A stretch of DNA of 64,000 bases, taken from contig JAUCBJ010006937.1 of the NCBI GenBank assembly GCA_032718475.1, forward strand, positions 62,001 to 126,000. The letters are read 5' to 3'. Made by a program: the position numbers and the translations under genes. Source of the stretch: Nemertoderma westbladi. Lineage: Eukaryota > Xenacoelomorpha > Nemertodermatida > Nemertodermatidae. Shown here one piece after another: positions 32,362 to 44,240 of this stretch. A model generated the notes under the pieces. The model ran no database searches. It was not told where the DNA came from and saw only the letters and a program-made list of their open reading frames with translations. How positions within the stretch are numbered: position 1 is the stretch's first letter; each line of letters begins with the position of its first letter.

Positions 32362-35300
32362 TTATTCTGCAACTAAATAAGGTGGTATTACAGTTTTTTT
32401 TGCTGGTTTAGTTAATCCTGTAATATAGTGGCCATATGGTCTACTGTAATATTTCGTCATCCAGAATGATTTTGTATCCCAGAGACTTAATGTTTTTTTT
32501 TTTATTCTCCCTGTAAACATTTGATGCTCCCTAGAAGTAAATATTGTATTGTTTGTGTAATCTGTTGATTCGTTGATAAAACAGTCTAAATAGTGTTTAT
32601 GTGTTAATTGCTTTGCTACAATATTTTTTGAAATGCCTTTGCAAGTCCGCTTTGGTTGCGCGTCGTATGCCTCGAATGAATACATTTTAGGTTTCAAAAA
32701 TACAAATGATTTGTATAATAGACCTCTACTTTCATCTTTCAAAAAACCTAAGGAAGCCTTGTTTTGATTTGTAAAGAGTGGGTGTGAGGGATCGTAATTT
32801 GAAGTGTCTAGAAAGCCGGAGTTAAACATGGCTTCTAGGAATAATTTGTGCTCAACACCGGTAACCGAAAGAAAGAAACTGTCCGTGTCCCCGGCTAAGG
32901 CTCGAATTTCACATCTCAGCTTTTCTTCGAGAGGTTTCAGTTTACAGTAATAGTAATCATACATCTCTAGCTTTGAAAGATCTAAGATGGTTGCCCCAAT
33001 AAATACAGCTTGATTGAGTACTGCTACTTCTTTAGTAAAAGTATGACCACTGAGATAGGGGGAGAATGAGATGAAACGCTCATGATTTGGTTTTGATAAT
33101 AGCAGGTCGCACTGTTCTGGAGATGTACAGAGTCGGAATGATAACCGGTCTCGTACCTTCTGAAGACTTTTCCCATAGAGTGAGTTGTTGAGTAGTTTAT
33201 AAAATAAAACTTCGAATGCATTTTTAGCGGATTGTCGTTTGGATGTATTAAACGAGATATAGTCTCTGAATATGTATTTTTGAGTGAATGAGTATACTTT
33301 ATGCACCTGTGTTATTTGAAGTCCTAATTTTAAGTATAATTGGAGTAATTTTATATGAATACCATAATTAGTTTTTTTGAATTGATGAAGAATCAGTTTA
33401 CTATATTTCTCATTATATTGCTTATAGGTCCCTTGATCATTGAGATTATAATGTTGCCAGAGGTCTTGCATGTATGTACTGAGGAAGCTCTTGGGAATGG
33501 ACATTTTTTCCGCTCCTAGTGGTAGGTCGGCAGTTTCGTCGTGGATCTCTCGGGGGTATTCAAGGTCAACGATACAGTAATACCCCACTGACCCAGTGGC
33601 ATCAACTGTAGCCAGATCTATTGGTGTATCGACGATTTTCATATTACTGCAGGGGAGCTTCTGAGAGAGAGCAGAACCATAAAGGTTATTCGCATCGAGA
33701 GGAATTAGGTATTTTTCTGGTTTACAGGGGTTGTATTCTGGTTTGCCAGGTATATTAGCTTCCTCTAAGTGTGTATTCAGAAATACAAGCCCTCCACGAA
33801 TATTATTTTCAAAATCTGCGTAAATAGTTCCATCGGATAGTAGTTCAATTTCACTGTTTGTAAATTTCAATGCTGCATCATACGTTAACCCCGGTGAAGT
33901 ATAATAATGCAGAGGTTCTAACCCATAATTGGAGAAACATAGTTCCCTAAACTGTTGGAAAGTATCCGCGAGAAGTGTGACATCTAGAGCCAAGTATCCC
34001 ATCATATAATCAAATATATTTTGACATTGAAGCTCAACCCAACTAGTTTGGGCACGCTGATAGTTATGCTCGCTACAGTCTTCAAGCTGTAAATCGTTAT
34101 AGAAACTCTCGATTGGTGGTAATTGAGTTTCGTATAAGTTTGATATGGATTGAATATAGCTATAAGGAAATATACCTTTGTTTTTAATAGTGGAATCGCT
34201 AATATTGGGATAAAGATTTTTCATTTGTTTCAAAGTGTGTGGGATAGCTTTTGTTAGATCAGAATTGTTTGCAGTAAGATAACTACTGAGCTTATCTAGA
34301 CTAGCTGTCATGAACTGTAGAGAGTCTAGAAGATTGATGACAATACTTTCTTTTGCATTTGCTGTGTGCGTGGTTTTGTCTATGGGAAATGATATTTCTA
34401 TACTGATATAAGTCTCAGTGTTCTTTGGAATTACATTTATCTTCCAATGAGTTCTAGAACTGTTTTTCAGACCTTCTTTTAAGATTAAATGGGAATCGTA
34501 ATGCCTCAGGTTGTGTAGCACCACATAAAATTTATTGCGTTTAAGAGAAAGTTTGCGGTTGCAACTAACACATGCCGCCCCGCGATAGGCTCCCGTTAGA
34601 TGGTTGTGGTCACAAACTTTAGTATTGAGATTTTCTGCTAGATTCAGTCCATGTGAATCGGGGGTTAGAGTACAGTTACAAGTGTAACAGTTTGTAGCAT
34701 TATCAAAATTTTGTTGTTGCGCTCGAGTCAAATGTTTAGGAACATTGGTGTTTGTACCAGAAATAGTCCACTCGTATAATTCCCTACAGTGTGATTCGAG
34801 AGCAGTGAGAAAATCGTCTATAACATGGTTTGTTCCAGTGTCTCTAAACATTTGTAATGATGTTTGCGGGGGATTTATTAGCTCGCGATTGGGTACTGTA
34901 TAAAATGCGGCGGCGCTAGCAATGTGCTTTTGAACTAATTTAGGGTTTGATGTAGGTTCTAAAACGCTTTCAATATCGGCATATATGCAAAAGGGAGGGG
35001 ATAAAGTCTTATCTAATCGATTGAATTTAATTTTTAATTTGTCAGGTGTGGGCATTTGTTCCAATTGTCGTTTGCTCGTATAACATAGTTCCCGATGAGT
35101 TTGCAATGAGTTGATAGTATAAAAAGCTCTCAGACAACGCTCACAAATTTTTTTGTCCCCTTGTCCTTGTTTATTAATAAGTCTATTTAGGTTGACAATT
35201 GCGCAGTAATGTCCTGGATTGTTTTGATTTCCTTCTATAAACAATAAATTTAAAACAGTTTTTTGGAAGCAATGTTCTGAATCTGGTTGTGATAGAATGC

Positions 35301-36414
35301 TCAATGTGTTATCAGTACTCCAAAATAATAAATTAATACAGTACAAAGGGTTGCTTTCTAAAAAACGTGGGATGCCTACTACTCTATCTACTGGGAAACT
35401 CATCGTACTGAAATCAAACATGGTCATGTATGGAGTATATGTTGACAATCGACTAATGTTTTGTTTCTTTCTTTCAATTTTTTTATAACAAGCGGCAGCG
35501 ACTACTGCGTACTTAAAACATTCCCCGATGGGGCAATCTAAGTTAATAATGCACCGCTTCTTTGCTAAAATTTTAGGAATATAACCACCACCGTGTCCTT
35601 TGAAATAGGGGTTGCGGTTGAAGGTAGAAATTTGTAAATTGATTTCTTTAATTGAAACAATATTCCAACCACTGCCCATGCAAACAAAGACTGCTATTAA
35701 TTCATCTATTCGTTCGATAGTTTGCGAAAACCAGTTTTCAAAATCTGAATTAGAAGTTATTTGATTATTTGAAGCGTTTGATTTGAAACTGAAGGTTTCT
35801 AATTGAGTACCCTCAGATGTCTCCCTTTCCATTACGATAGAAATAGTTAACCAAACTTTTATAAAATTAAATTCATTATTAAAATGTTGACTCACTCTAT
35901 CCCAAATATAACTTTCATTTTCTCTAAGTGTTAACTCTACATCTAATTGTGGTGTAAGTAACGTGTTTGTATATGTAAATAAGCGGTTGTGGGATGAGCT
36001 ATTCATGGATGGTAAAAATGGGTTGTTGCTCGAACCTCCAGTCTGTTGTCTTGAAGTAGAAGGGCCAACCCTTGGAGATTGAATGTTTGGTGGAGGTGGT
36101 GGTGACAAAAGCGCTTGAGATTGTTTGCGTTTCCGAGAGAAGAGTCGCGTATAGCAATCGTGTTCTTTAAAGGCTGATAGAGTGAATGATTCGCCACATT
36201 TGCAAGTGTTTTCTTCGTTGATAAATCTGAACCCAGTCCCACCTTGCGTACATAGCGCTAGATGGCTAACCATAGTTTTCTTATCGGAGGACCAGGTGTC
36301 ACAACAATCGCATGAATATTGTTTAAAATGAGATGCGAGATGTTTGTTGAGATTATCACTACGCATGTTCTTATTGCAGACAGGACAGTCAACGAATAAT
36401 GAAAATCTAGGCAT
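32362..36414 (-). CDS. Protein-primed family B DNA polymerase
   Basis: An intact 1350-codon frame. Residues 10-87 hold C2H2-like fingers. CERCLRAFYTINSLQTHREL (424-443) is a further finger. An endonuclease VII-like Cys/His insert with CDHNHLTGAYRGAACVSCN lies at 601-619. The 3'-5' exonuclease has DIE at 480-482, HNLRHYD at 634-640 and YLALD at 807-811. The polymerase has DANNLYGS (907-914), KLLNNSLYGK (1073-1082) and GDTDS (1175-1179). These match the protein-primed polymerases of Polintons, related viruses and linear plasmids. It would copy the element from a protein bound to the terminal repeat. No premature stop or missing catalytic residue was seen, so the enzyme may be functional. Confidence 0.95.
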   Translation of the reverse strand: MPRFSLFVDCPVCNKNMRSDNLNKHLASHFKQYSCDCCDTWSSDKKTMVSHLALCTQGGTGFRFINEENTCKCGESFTLSAFKEHDCYTRLFSRKRKQSQALLSPPPPPNIQSPRVGPSTSRQQTGGSSNNPFLPSMNSSSHNRLFTYTNTLLTPQLDVELTLRENESYIWDRVSQHFNNEFNFIKVWLTISIVMERETSEGTQLETFSFKSNASNNQITSNSDFENWFSQTIERIDELIAVFVCMGSGWNIVSIKEINLQISTFNRNPYFKGHGGGYIPKILAKKRCIINLDCPIGECFKYAVVAAACYKKIERKKQNISRLSTYTPYMTMFDFSTMSFPVDRVVGIPRFLESNPLYCINLLFWSTDNTLSILSQPDSEHCFQKTVLNLLFIEGNQNNPGHYCAIVNLNRLINKQGQGDKKICERCLRAFYTINSLQTHRELCYTSKRQLEQMPTPDKLKIKFNRLDKTLSPPFCIYADIESVLEPTSNPKLVQKHIASAAAFYTVPNRELINPPQTSLQMFRDTGTNHVIDDFLTALESHCRELYEWTISGTNTNVPKHLTRAQQQNFDNATNCYTCNCTLTPDSHGLNLAENLNTKVCDHNHLTGAYRGAACVSCNRKLSLKRNKFYVVLHNLRHYDSHLILKEGLKNSSRTHWKINVIPKNTETYISIEISFPIDKTTHTANAKESIVINLLDSLQFMTASLDKLSSYLTANNSDLTKAIPHTLKQMKNLYPNISDSTIKNKGIFPYSYIQSISNLYETQLPPIESFYNDLQLEDCSEHNYQRAQTSWVELQCQNIFDYMMGYLALDVTLLADTFQQFRELCFSNYGLEPLHYYTSPGLTYDAALKFTNSEIELLSDGTIYADFENNIRGGLVFLNTHLEEANIPGKPEYNPCKPEKYLIPLDANNLYGSALSQKLPCSNMKIVDTPIDLATVDATGSVGYYCIVDLEYPREIHDETADLPLGAEKMSIPKSFLSTYMQDLWQHYNLNDQGTYKQYNEKYSKLILHQFKKTNYGIHIKLLQLYLKLGLQITQVHKVYSFTQKYIFRDYISFNTSKRQSAKNAFEVLFYKLLNNSLYGKSLQKVRDRLSFRLCTSPEQCDLLLSKPNHERFISFSPYLSGHTFTKEVAVLNQAVFIGATILDLSKLEMYDYYYCKLKPLEEKLRCEIRALAGDTDSFFLSVTGVEHKLFLEAMFNSGFLDTSNYDPSHPLFTNQNKASLGFLKDESRGLLYKSFVFLKPKMYSFEAYDAQPKRTCKGISKNIVAKQLTHKHYLDCFINESTDYTNNTIFTSREHQMFTGRIKKKTLSLWDTKSFWMTKYYSRPYGHYITGLTKPAKKTVIPPYLVAE

Positions 36415-37446
36415 GTTTGCTATAAAATAAAAAAACTAAATAATAATAATAAGTTTTGGGAAGGTTTCGCGGGGTTGATATTTATTTTGAGGTAATAATG
36501 TTAAAACTAAACGAATTCATAAAAACACAAATTGATTGTTCTTACCTGCAGATTGATGATGTTTGCAACAATATATTATGTATAACAATAAATGTGTTAC
36601 GTATAACAATCTTGAAGAAAATATAATATTATGAATAACAATAAATGTATTATAACTTTAAATAAAAAGTAAAATTGTCAATAATATTTTTGTAAGTAAA
36701 GTTCGAAGCGATGGGTGGGGGTTTATAAGGGAAAGGCTGACCAATGAAAATAAAAGTGAAGCTTGTGGGAACCAATAGAAATAAAAAGAGAGAGAGAGAG
36801 AGACGCGCTATTGGATTGAGGGAATAATAAACACATTTCATTGGGTTAATTAAATGTAAAACATTAGTTACGAAGGGAAATGGGATGAATTGAGAAGCGG
36901 GGGGTGCATCGGAGAAAAGTGTGTGTAATGAATGAATGGGTATGTTAATTAATGTTACGCTAGAGCAACTGAAATTACTTCAAACAAAAAAACTGCAGTA
37001 TCCACTGTAGTAAAGAGATGGTTTGGGAATTAATTTGACATGTGGTGTTTTGGGTAGGGCTTTGTTGTTGAGCTAATATGCGCGTGGACTGCTTCGCAAT
37101 ACAATGCGAAAGAATGCAAACTAATGCCATACCAGATGTTTATTCTAATTTCTTGGATGAATTGATATAATAACGAAGCTGTGGGTATGAATAATTTAAG
37201 CTCTATCGCAGGCCCCATTCACGCAGGCCCCATTCACGCATTGATGATTGGGTTAGTCATGCTATGGTTAATAAGAGCCCGAGCAGCCACAGATTATTGA
37301 GGGATGACTCGGGACCAAACTGGGGCCACTTTATTTTGGTGAAAGGGTATATTTATGTTTTGGGCCTCGATATTTCGTTTGCTGTAGTACAATTTATTCA
37401 TCGCGCGTCCCTATCTGATTGATTTGTGTCAAATTAAATTGCCTTT
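36415..37446. other. Polinton interior without a gene
   Basis: AT-rich, with a GA microsatellite at 36787-36804 and an 18-bp tandem duplication at 37211-37240. It may hold the polymerase promoter. No remnant of capsid, ATPase or integrase was seen. Confidence 0.6.
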
Positions 37447-37600
37447 GGCAACATTATTTGATACGAGTCGATTGATTAAACAATTAATTAATTGTTTAAT
37501 CGACCAATTAATTAATTGGTTAATTAATTAATGACCTACTTAACACCCAAGGTGTGAAGTAGGACCAAACTGTCGCCAAAGAGGGGTAACCATTACTACT
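37447..37600. repeat. Polinton right terminal inverted repeat
   Basis: Reverse complement of 32065-32218. Confidence 0.95.
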
Positions 37601-37606
37601 GGTAAA
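37601..37606. repeat. Target-site duplication, right (GGTAAA)
   Basis: Partner of 32059-32064. Confidence 0.9.
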
Positions 37607-37734
37607 CTTACTGGCATGAACACTTTCCAGTTTTGTGGATTCATTGACTCCATTGGCAGAAGGAAATTGGCCTGCTATTACAGGCAGCCCCCCCCCCCCC
37701 CCCCCCCCCCGGCAAAGATGAGTGCACTTTAATG

Positions 37735-38430
37735 TCTCTCCCAGTATACGAGGGTGGTCTATCTCTCATGCAACCAGCTGAATATAACATTTGGCCGCTT
37801 CAGTGAGCCGCTTCAAGCCTTAAATGCTTCATGTGATACTCTGCCACGGGTAATACAGAAGGTCCTACTTAGAGAGTTTGATTTGGAAGCAAAGATTAGA
37901 CTGCAGGGGAAATGCAACTCACTAGACTCCAATCTTGGTGAGAAAGCACGATATCACCATTCTCTAGTAAAAGAGAAAGGTGCTTCATTGTGGCTGATTT
38001 CCCTACCAATTACAAAACATGGAATGTCTCTTCACAAAACTGCCTTCTGGGGTAGTTCTCGTTTTAGGTATGGGTGTTCACCTCAACGGTTGCCTGCCAT
38101 TTGAATCTGTGATGCTTCATTCACCATCATACACAGTCTCTACTGCCACAATGGTGGATTTCCCACCATACACCATAATGCCATCCATGACATTCTTCTC
38201 GCTCTTCTTCGAACTCCTCTCTGAAGAAGCACATTGTGTTCAAAATGAGCCGCTCCTTCAGCAAGTGGACAATGAGCAATTTCGTTTACAAAGCAACACC
38301 AGACAGTATGATGCACGACTTGATGTTGCCGGTGAGTTGACTGTGGGGAGGACACTGATCGGAGCCTTGAATTCAAGAAGTTCTGGTTTACTTGGCATTG
38401 TCTTTGCTGCAGCTTTTCGGGCTTGAAATT
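37735..38430 (+). pseudogene. Retroelement C-terminal fragment (KGASSWL-type)
   Basis: Frames give LPVYEGGLSLMQPAEYN, then ARYHHSLVKEKGASLWLISL, then LHKTAFWGSSRFRYG, and further on SEEAHCVQNEPLLQQ and ARLDVAGE. This order is the C-terminal part of the family whose last domain appears at 27858-28365. Several frameshifts and a C23 run at 37688-37710 show that it is dead. The Polinton inserted next to it. Confidence 0.65.
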
Positions 38431-38970
38431 GCGAAACTTTGATTTGCCAACGTTGTCCCTTTTGAATAGCACTGATTTGCCTTGATGCAGCAAGAATTTG
38501 ACCCTCCGCGTAATACGAATAATTTCCACCTGATTCTGAACAGCGAAACTCATGAATATTACTAACTTTTGAATATAGACCCGGTTTGTTGATGGCTTGC
38601 GGTCCTTGGTTGCCGTTTTAACGTCCTCATCCTGGAGTTTAATATACGCTTTATCAATTTCGTTGTTATTAAACATCCTTTCCAGGGGAATACTTTTTTC
38701 GTTATTTCTTAGCATTAATAAGTAAAATTTATTTACAAGTTGGAATGAAAATGAAGCTGCAGCCGGCATATACCCGTTAATAGGAGATTTTAGATACTCA
38801 TCAAACTGGTCCATAAGTGGAATTCTAACTTTGCCGTCGAGTACATCTGAAACTAAATCTGTCAACTTGTACCTTCCTGGCCAGGACAGGATATCATCTC
38901 TATAAGTGTTAGGAACTTCTTTCCCGTTGTTATCTCTAAATATTTTGTTATAGTATATTATGTTGCTATA
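38430..38970 (-). CDS. Unrecognised frame of about 180 codons
   Basis: Open on the minus strand from about 38970. It includes EVPNTYRDDILSWPGRYKL, DGKVRIPLMDQFDEYLK and AAASFSFQLVNKFYLLMLRN, then a lysine-rich tail. The first 140 residues have the composition of a real globular protein. No family comes to mind. It may be an exon or a transposon gene piece. No start or stop could be trusted: the frame merges into the antisense of the retroelement fragment at its 3' end. Confidence 0.3.
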
Positions 38971-38991
38971 TTCCTAATATATAAAACACAA

Positions 38992-39200
38992 GGAAGCACA
39001 CTAACTAAACTAATATATACTACCTACCTAACTATATACAAAAGTACAAAATCAGTCTAACCCGCTGAGTCAGTATGGGGCGCGGGGGCAGCTGGCGACA
39101 AAACCTCGTCGTAGAGGCTGTCGGACCCATGGTCCATGGAGCCGTGGATGGAGGCCGTGTTGCTGATCAAGATGGCTACGAGGAGTCGTTGGAAGAGGAG
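38992..39200 (-). mobile_element. 3' end of a LINE with restriction-like endonuclease
   Basis: Reverse complement match to the last 210 bp of the copy ending near 42600, including the tail TAGTTAGTGTGCTTC. It is strongly 5'-truncated. Confidence 0.85.
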
Positions 39201-41030
39201 TTATTATCTCTTGTAACTTTACTATTATGTAATTCTGATAAATGGAGTGGTAATCTAAGGACAACTGTTCGACAGAGTTTACAATCTGATGGTCTCCTGT
39301 GATATTTTCCTTTCTTTTCTCTTCCTATAATTGATGCCAACTTTTTTACATTCTTTGGGGCGTTTAGATAAATATTGGGATGTACATCTTTGATATGTTT
39401 AGTTTAGGGAGTTGTTTCACTGATTTCGAGCACCAAGTACATTTTACGTATGGACGTATTCGTTTCTTTGATGGTTGAGTGATTGGTTTGGACACAATAG
39501 ACATATTTGTTTTTATTCCTCCAGCATGATCATTAGATGATGATTGCATATTCCTATCCTGGATATCTTCGAACACATTAGGCTCCATACCGCCAACATG
39601 AGTTGACTTTTGTGTCGCTTTTTTTCATCATTCCAGTGGGGATGTAATCTGGGTCCGCTGGAAACAAAATAATACGTAATTAATTAACCACGTTAAAAAA
39701 TTAATTTCTAGAATAATTGGGCATGAAAAACCACACAAAATGATTACACTTTAGTTTCTATAAATCTTAATGAATTATGCATGCATGCAATTCGAAACAA
39801 AGATGGTTTCGCCCATGTGGATGTTTTCACTTTTCAGCCAAATTTTTTTTTTGAAATCTTATATATGCCGCCACAACTCCGAAATGAGATGGCATTGTGT
39901 AAATGCAATGTTTAACCCTATTTGGCCCGGGGGGGGGGGGGGGGGTGTCATTTTATAAATTTTTATCTGTATCTTTGAGTCAGGCTTGTTGGGAAAAGCG
40001 AGATTCCGTGACTTTTCCTAAAAGTTAATGGGCTATCCAACAGAGCAAACGCCATTTACATGGGTATGTTTGTTTTCGTACTGTGGTCCATTTCTTATAG
40101 CTTCTTATAGATTCTTATAGGTAGATACTTAGAGACTTATATATTGGAAATGATGATGATATGTATTCTGCATACGTGATACACCTGAGTATTTTAATTA
40201 TTTCCACTCGAATTTTATCAATTTTAGAGACACCAGCAGTATCCAGCACATTAGGCCGTACTGATTGCAGGGATGGACTGGACAAGCGAGAAATAAATTT
40301 TAGTATATATAAGGGGAAAATATATCATACTTAGTTAGAGATGTCTGGACGAACGGTGTTCCACACATCTTGCTGATCTCCCATGGCCGTACTAGCACCG
40401 ACTGAGGCCCAGTCAGGTATTCTCCTCAAGAAGGAGGGCAGCAGAGGATTCGGTTGAACAGTTGATAAGAAACGATAAATAAGATTCCATCCTTGTTTTC
40501 AGTGATATGCAGGTAGCATCTTCAAGTTAAATGATTCCTCCGTGAAATTATTCACATCTTCAGCCGAATGACCTGGACTAACTCGAGTTAAAATATTTAT
40601 TCAATTGGGGCACTCCCTTCAGTGCACCACTTGTTCCTGTCCCATAACGTGGTTGAGCATCTGTGGTTTCCTGTTATTGGTACTGGGACCGGCCCTCCGA
40701 CCCAGTGCCATGCAAAACCGTTGTTATCAGGGGCACCGCCCCATTTAGCCATTGAGGGTGATACTTACTCGTACCAGCATTCAGTTGAGATGTGCCAGAC
40801 ATGACAGCAACTACCATAATCTAGGGTAAACTGTGCACATGTGCTCATGTACTATATAATAAGTACATAGTCCGATTCTGTAATTCCTCTTAATAAAATA
40901 GCTTATGACCTTCAAATAGTATAAATATGTATTATCTAAAATTCATCATGAAGGAATTTTTATGCAACATTAAATAAAGATATAAAATATATATTTATAA
41001 ATAAATTATTATTATTAGTAAATTTGAAAT
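39201..41030. other. Intergenic with a small zinc-like frame and a poly-G repeat
   Basis: A minus frame at 39364-39588 (KKRIRPYVKCTWCSKSVKQL) has one CxxC and no recognised domain. The repeat at 39910-40030 (G17) matches 8630-8760. Nothing else was recognised. Confidence 0.45.
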
Positions 41031-41040
41031 AAGTAAGAAA

Positions 41041-42610
41041 TGTGTGGTGATAGAGGAAGGGAGGAAGTACGGACTCGTTATCAACCCTGCAAAGAGCGAA
41101 CTCTTCTTCCTCGGCGCCGAGTCCGACGAGTCCCGCGCGCGCATCCGTGGCAAGTTCGACGAGTTCTGTGCGGGCATCCAGGTCCGCCCGCTCGAGGACC
41201 TGACGATGCTTAGTGCCCCCATCGGGGTCGCCGCCACCATATCCTGCATTCGGGAGAAGGCGGGAGACCTCGCCACACTCGCCAGCCGGCTGCACCTCCT
41301 CGACTCTCACCACGCATACTTCCTCCTCCGTCATTCCTTCGCCATCCCCCAGCTCACCTACTTCCTCCGCGCCGCGCCTTGCTTCCAGCACCCGGGACTC
41401 CTGGAGAAGTACGACTCAACTCTGCGGGGTGCCCTCCAGAAGATCGCGAAGACCCGGATCTCAGACTCAGCGTGGGTCCAGGCCTGTCTCCCGGCCCGTA
41501 TGGGTGGCCTCGGATTGAGTTCTGCACTGCAGCTAGCACCTTCCGCCTAATTGGCTTCAGCTGCTGTGTGCACTGGTCTCTCGAGCCACTTATTCGAGCC
41601 CTCCAGACAACCCGCCTCGGTACCATGCGCCCACGAGGTGTGGAAGGCCGCCCTCCCCGCCGGAACCACCACACCAACCGCACCACCATACAGAGGGCTT
41701 GGATGGAGCCACTCCACGAGGCGAACCGCGCGGCACTGCGGGCGGCCACAACAACGCCACTCGAGATCGCCCGCCTTAACGTCTTCGACGACCCGGTATC
41801 CGGTTGTTGGCTGGACGCAATTCCCATCAGCTCGCTAGGGCTGAAACTCATGGACTCCCAGTTCAGGGTTTCAGTCGCCACACGCCTCGGTTGCAAGGTA
41901 ACCGAACCCCACAGGTGCTCACGGTGCGGATCCGAAGTAAGACCGGATGGTCTCCATGGACTATCTTGTGTGAGAAGCGCCAGGAGGCTGCCACGCCACT
42001 CTATGTTAAACGACATAGTGAAACGTGCATTGGCTTCCTGTGGGGTTAGAACTCGCCTTGAACCGGTGGGGTTGTGTATAGCTGATGGGAAGCTTGTCGA
42101 TGGCGTTACCCTCGAATCGTGGAGTGGGGGCCGGCCGATGACCTGGGATGCGACCGTCATCGATCCCCTCACTCCCAGTCATCTCGCCCAGAGCATGCAG
42201 GCCGGCCGCCGTGTTGTCGAGGAGGCGGAAAACTCAAAGATCAAGAAATACGAGGAACTGACCGCCCGATGGAGCTACCTCTTCTACCCGGTAGCATTCG
42301 AGACCTTCGGTCGGCCCGGTCCTGAGACGGCTGCATTCCTTAAGGAGGTTGGCCAATGCCTCCACGCAGCCACTCAGGAGCCGCGATCCCATCGGTTCCT
42401 CCTCCAACGCCTCCTCGAAGCCATCTTGATCGGCAACACGGCCTCCATCCTCGGCTCCATGGACCCTCTGTCCGACGGCCTCTACGACGATGTTTTGTCG
42501 CCAGCTGCCCCCGCGCCCCATACTGACTCAGCGGGTCAGACTGATTTTGTACTTTTGTATATAGTTAGGTAGGTAGTTTATATTAATTTAGTTAGTGTGC
42601 TTCATTGTGT
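41041..42610 (+). mobile_element. LINE relic with C-terminal restriction-like endonuclease
   Basis: Two overlapping frames (41044-41550 and 41379-42572). The first is the end of the reverse transcriptase and thumb: INPAKSELFFLGAESDE, HAYFLLRHSFAIPQLTYFLR, LPARMGGLGLSSA. The second holds a Cys/His site (CSRCGSEVRPDGLHGLSC), HSMLNDIVKRAL, and the nuclease core WDATVIDPL with FYPVAFETFG, candidate catalytic D and E of a PD-(D/E)XK fold. These LINEs cut the target with this domain instead of an APE nuclease. The 5' half is missing and a frameshift lies near 41510-41550. Confidence 0.75.
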
Positions 42611-42659
42611 TATATTGCATTAACTCAAGCTTTTTAATAATTTATAATAGTAAAAAAAA

Positions 42660-44000
42660 GTAAGAAATATATTTAATTTACTTATTTGATATGAACATGG
42701 ATGCTAACTCAAATTTTATATAAATGTGCAGGATTTTCATATAAATTTTAGAATTTTTTATATAAATTTGACAAATTTACATTTATATAATTTGTATGCA
42801 ATAATTGTAAATCTTGACTTCGTGTTTTCATATTTTCCAGTTTGGCTGACTACCAGGGCGCCTCTGTTACACTAACATGGATGGTGGAAGATGAACCAAA
42901 CGAATACAAGTATCCTTCTACCCTTGGAGCTCTCAATGATAATTTAGTTTCATCTGTACGATTTCATCTGTAGTCCCTTAAGCTACCAGACTATAAACAA
43001 ACGTTGAAACTTATTGTATAAATTTCTTTGGTGACTAATATAGTATATTATATTACACGAATGTTAAACACACGTTAAACACGTTAAATACACGAAGTTT
43101 AAAGTAGGTTGTACTTTATTTTGGTTTATTTTATCAGTATTTCATTCCTGCATTAACAATATGCCTTGTTTTTAAAAGACTTTTTAAAAGGTTTTTGACA
43201 TAGGCTTCTTGCCTACTGTACAGTGGTACAAAATTGTCTATAATTTGAAAAAGCAAACATGTAAGCCCTCCTTTAAAAGGAATACAGGTATTTGGGGATA
43301 GGCCAACAATATTGAATAGGATAGTACTGGACTGAACTGATATGAACTGGATTGGAAGCGTGGCGCACTGGACCGAACCGGCAATGCAGACAAGAGAAAA
43401 TAAATGTTGAATTTCATTTCACCATTTTAAATTTAGTTGCATATAAGATGTCGCGAAATTAAGATTACTTTCTTCACATTAAAATCTTGTGTAATACTTT
43501 TACCAGTAGGCCTACCTGTAGCAGGTTTCTGGGTTTATAGTTTGCAGTATTTTGTGTAAACTGTAGTTAGGTTAAAAACAGCAGACAGACAGTACTGGAA
43601 GACGAAGTACAGTAGTATAGGCCTAGTCTGTGTAACAGATGCAGAAATGTAACTTAATATAAAGATACCGGTATGGGGCTTAATAGTGCAGCCATACCTT
43701 ATTAAGCCTGTTGTGGACCTAAGTGGCCTTGTAATTAATTTAAAGTGTTGGTATCCGTAGCAGTTTGGTAGTGGTGACAATTTTTTATAAGTCTATTGTT
43801 GTCCTGTCTTTCAGACTTTACATGGCCAATGACTTCACATGTGATTCACATGTAAAATACGGACGCGATTTCGCACATGCGATTCGCACGTGATTCACAC
43901 CTTATTTTACACATTTGATTCCGCGCATTAGATTCGCATGCGAATCACACCTCATGTAACGAATATTTTACGCATGTATTACACCATGAGAATCTCATGA
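42660..44000. other. Intergenic, palindrome-rich near 43.85-44.0 kb
   Basis: AT-rich. 43835-43990 holds many short palindromes of the type GATTCGCATGCGAATC. No gene was found. Confidence 0.5.
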
Positions 44001-44029
44001 GTTAGTGCCATATTACATAGAGGGAAATA

Positions 44030-44240
44030 CCCTGGGGTCACTCACGGTTGAGGAAGGGTAGCAAACATTTTGTGTAGATTAGTAGATGTTGGTAGTGATT
44101 ATTGTCAATATTGCGGTGTATTGTATATCCTATTTTGTTTTTGGTATTTCATACTGTAGTATTTCATTCCTTAGGTACATTTATACATTAAATGTCCCCC
44201 GCCTATTTATCATTGTAACTATCCCTATGTTGTTAGTATT
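44030..44240. repeat. Direct repeat, copy 1
   Basis: About 210 bp (GAGGAAGGGTAGC, TTTTGTGTAGATTAG, ATTGCGGTGTA, CCTATGTTGTTAGTATT) recur at 44915-45110 in the same order. Confidence 0.85.

Larger units (their letters stand above)
32065..37600. mobile_element. Polinton/Maverick-type element reduced to DNA polymerase
   Basis: 154-bp terminal inverted repeats (32065-32218 and 37447-37600) are near-perfect and start AGTAGTAATGG. The 5'-AG terminus and 6-bp duplication are Polinton hallmarks. Full Polintons are 15-20 kb or more, with integrase, packaging ATPase, protease and capsid genes. This one is 5536 bp and holds only a polymerase B gene and a small frame. About 1 kb (36415-37446) has no gene. 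Its target was already a decayed retroelement (37.7-38.4 kb). Confidence 0.92.

Noticed and set aside
32065-37600. Linear plasmid or integrated virus rather than a Polinton
   Set aside because: The 6-bp duplication, AG ends and animal context fit a Polinton. No capsid gene is visible to support a virus.
41354-42172. 272-codon minus-strand frame
   Set aside because: Antisense of the LINE endonuclease region, which has clear motifs on the plus strand.
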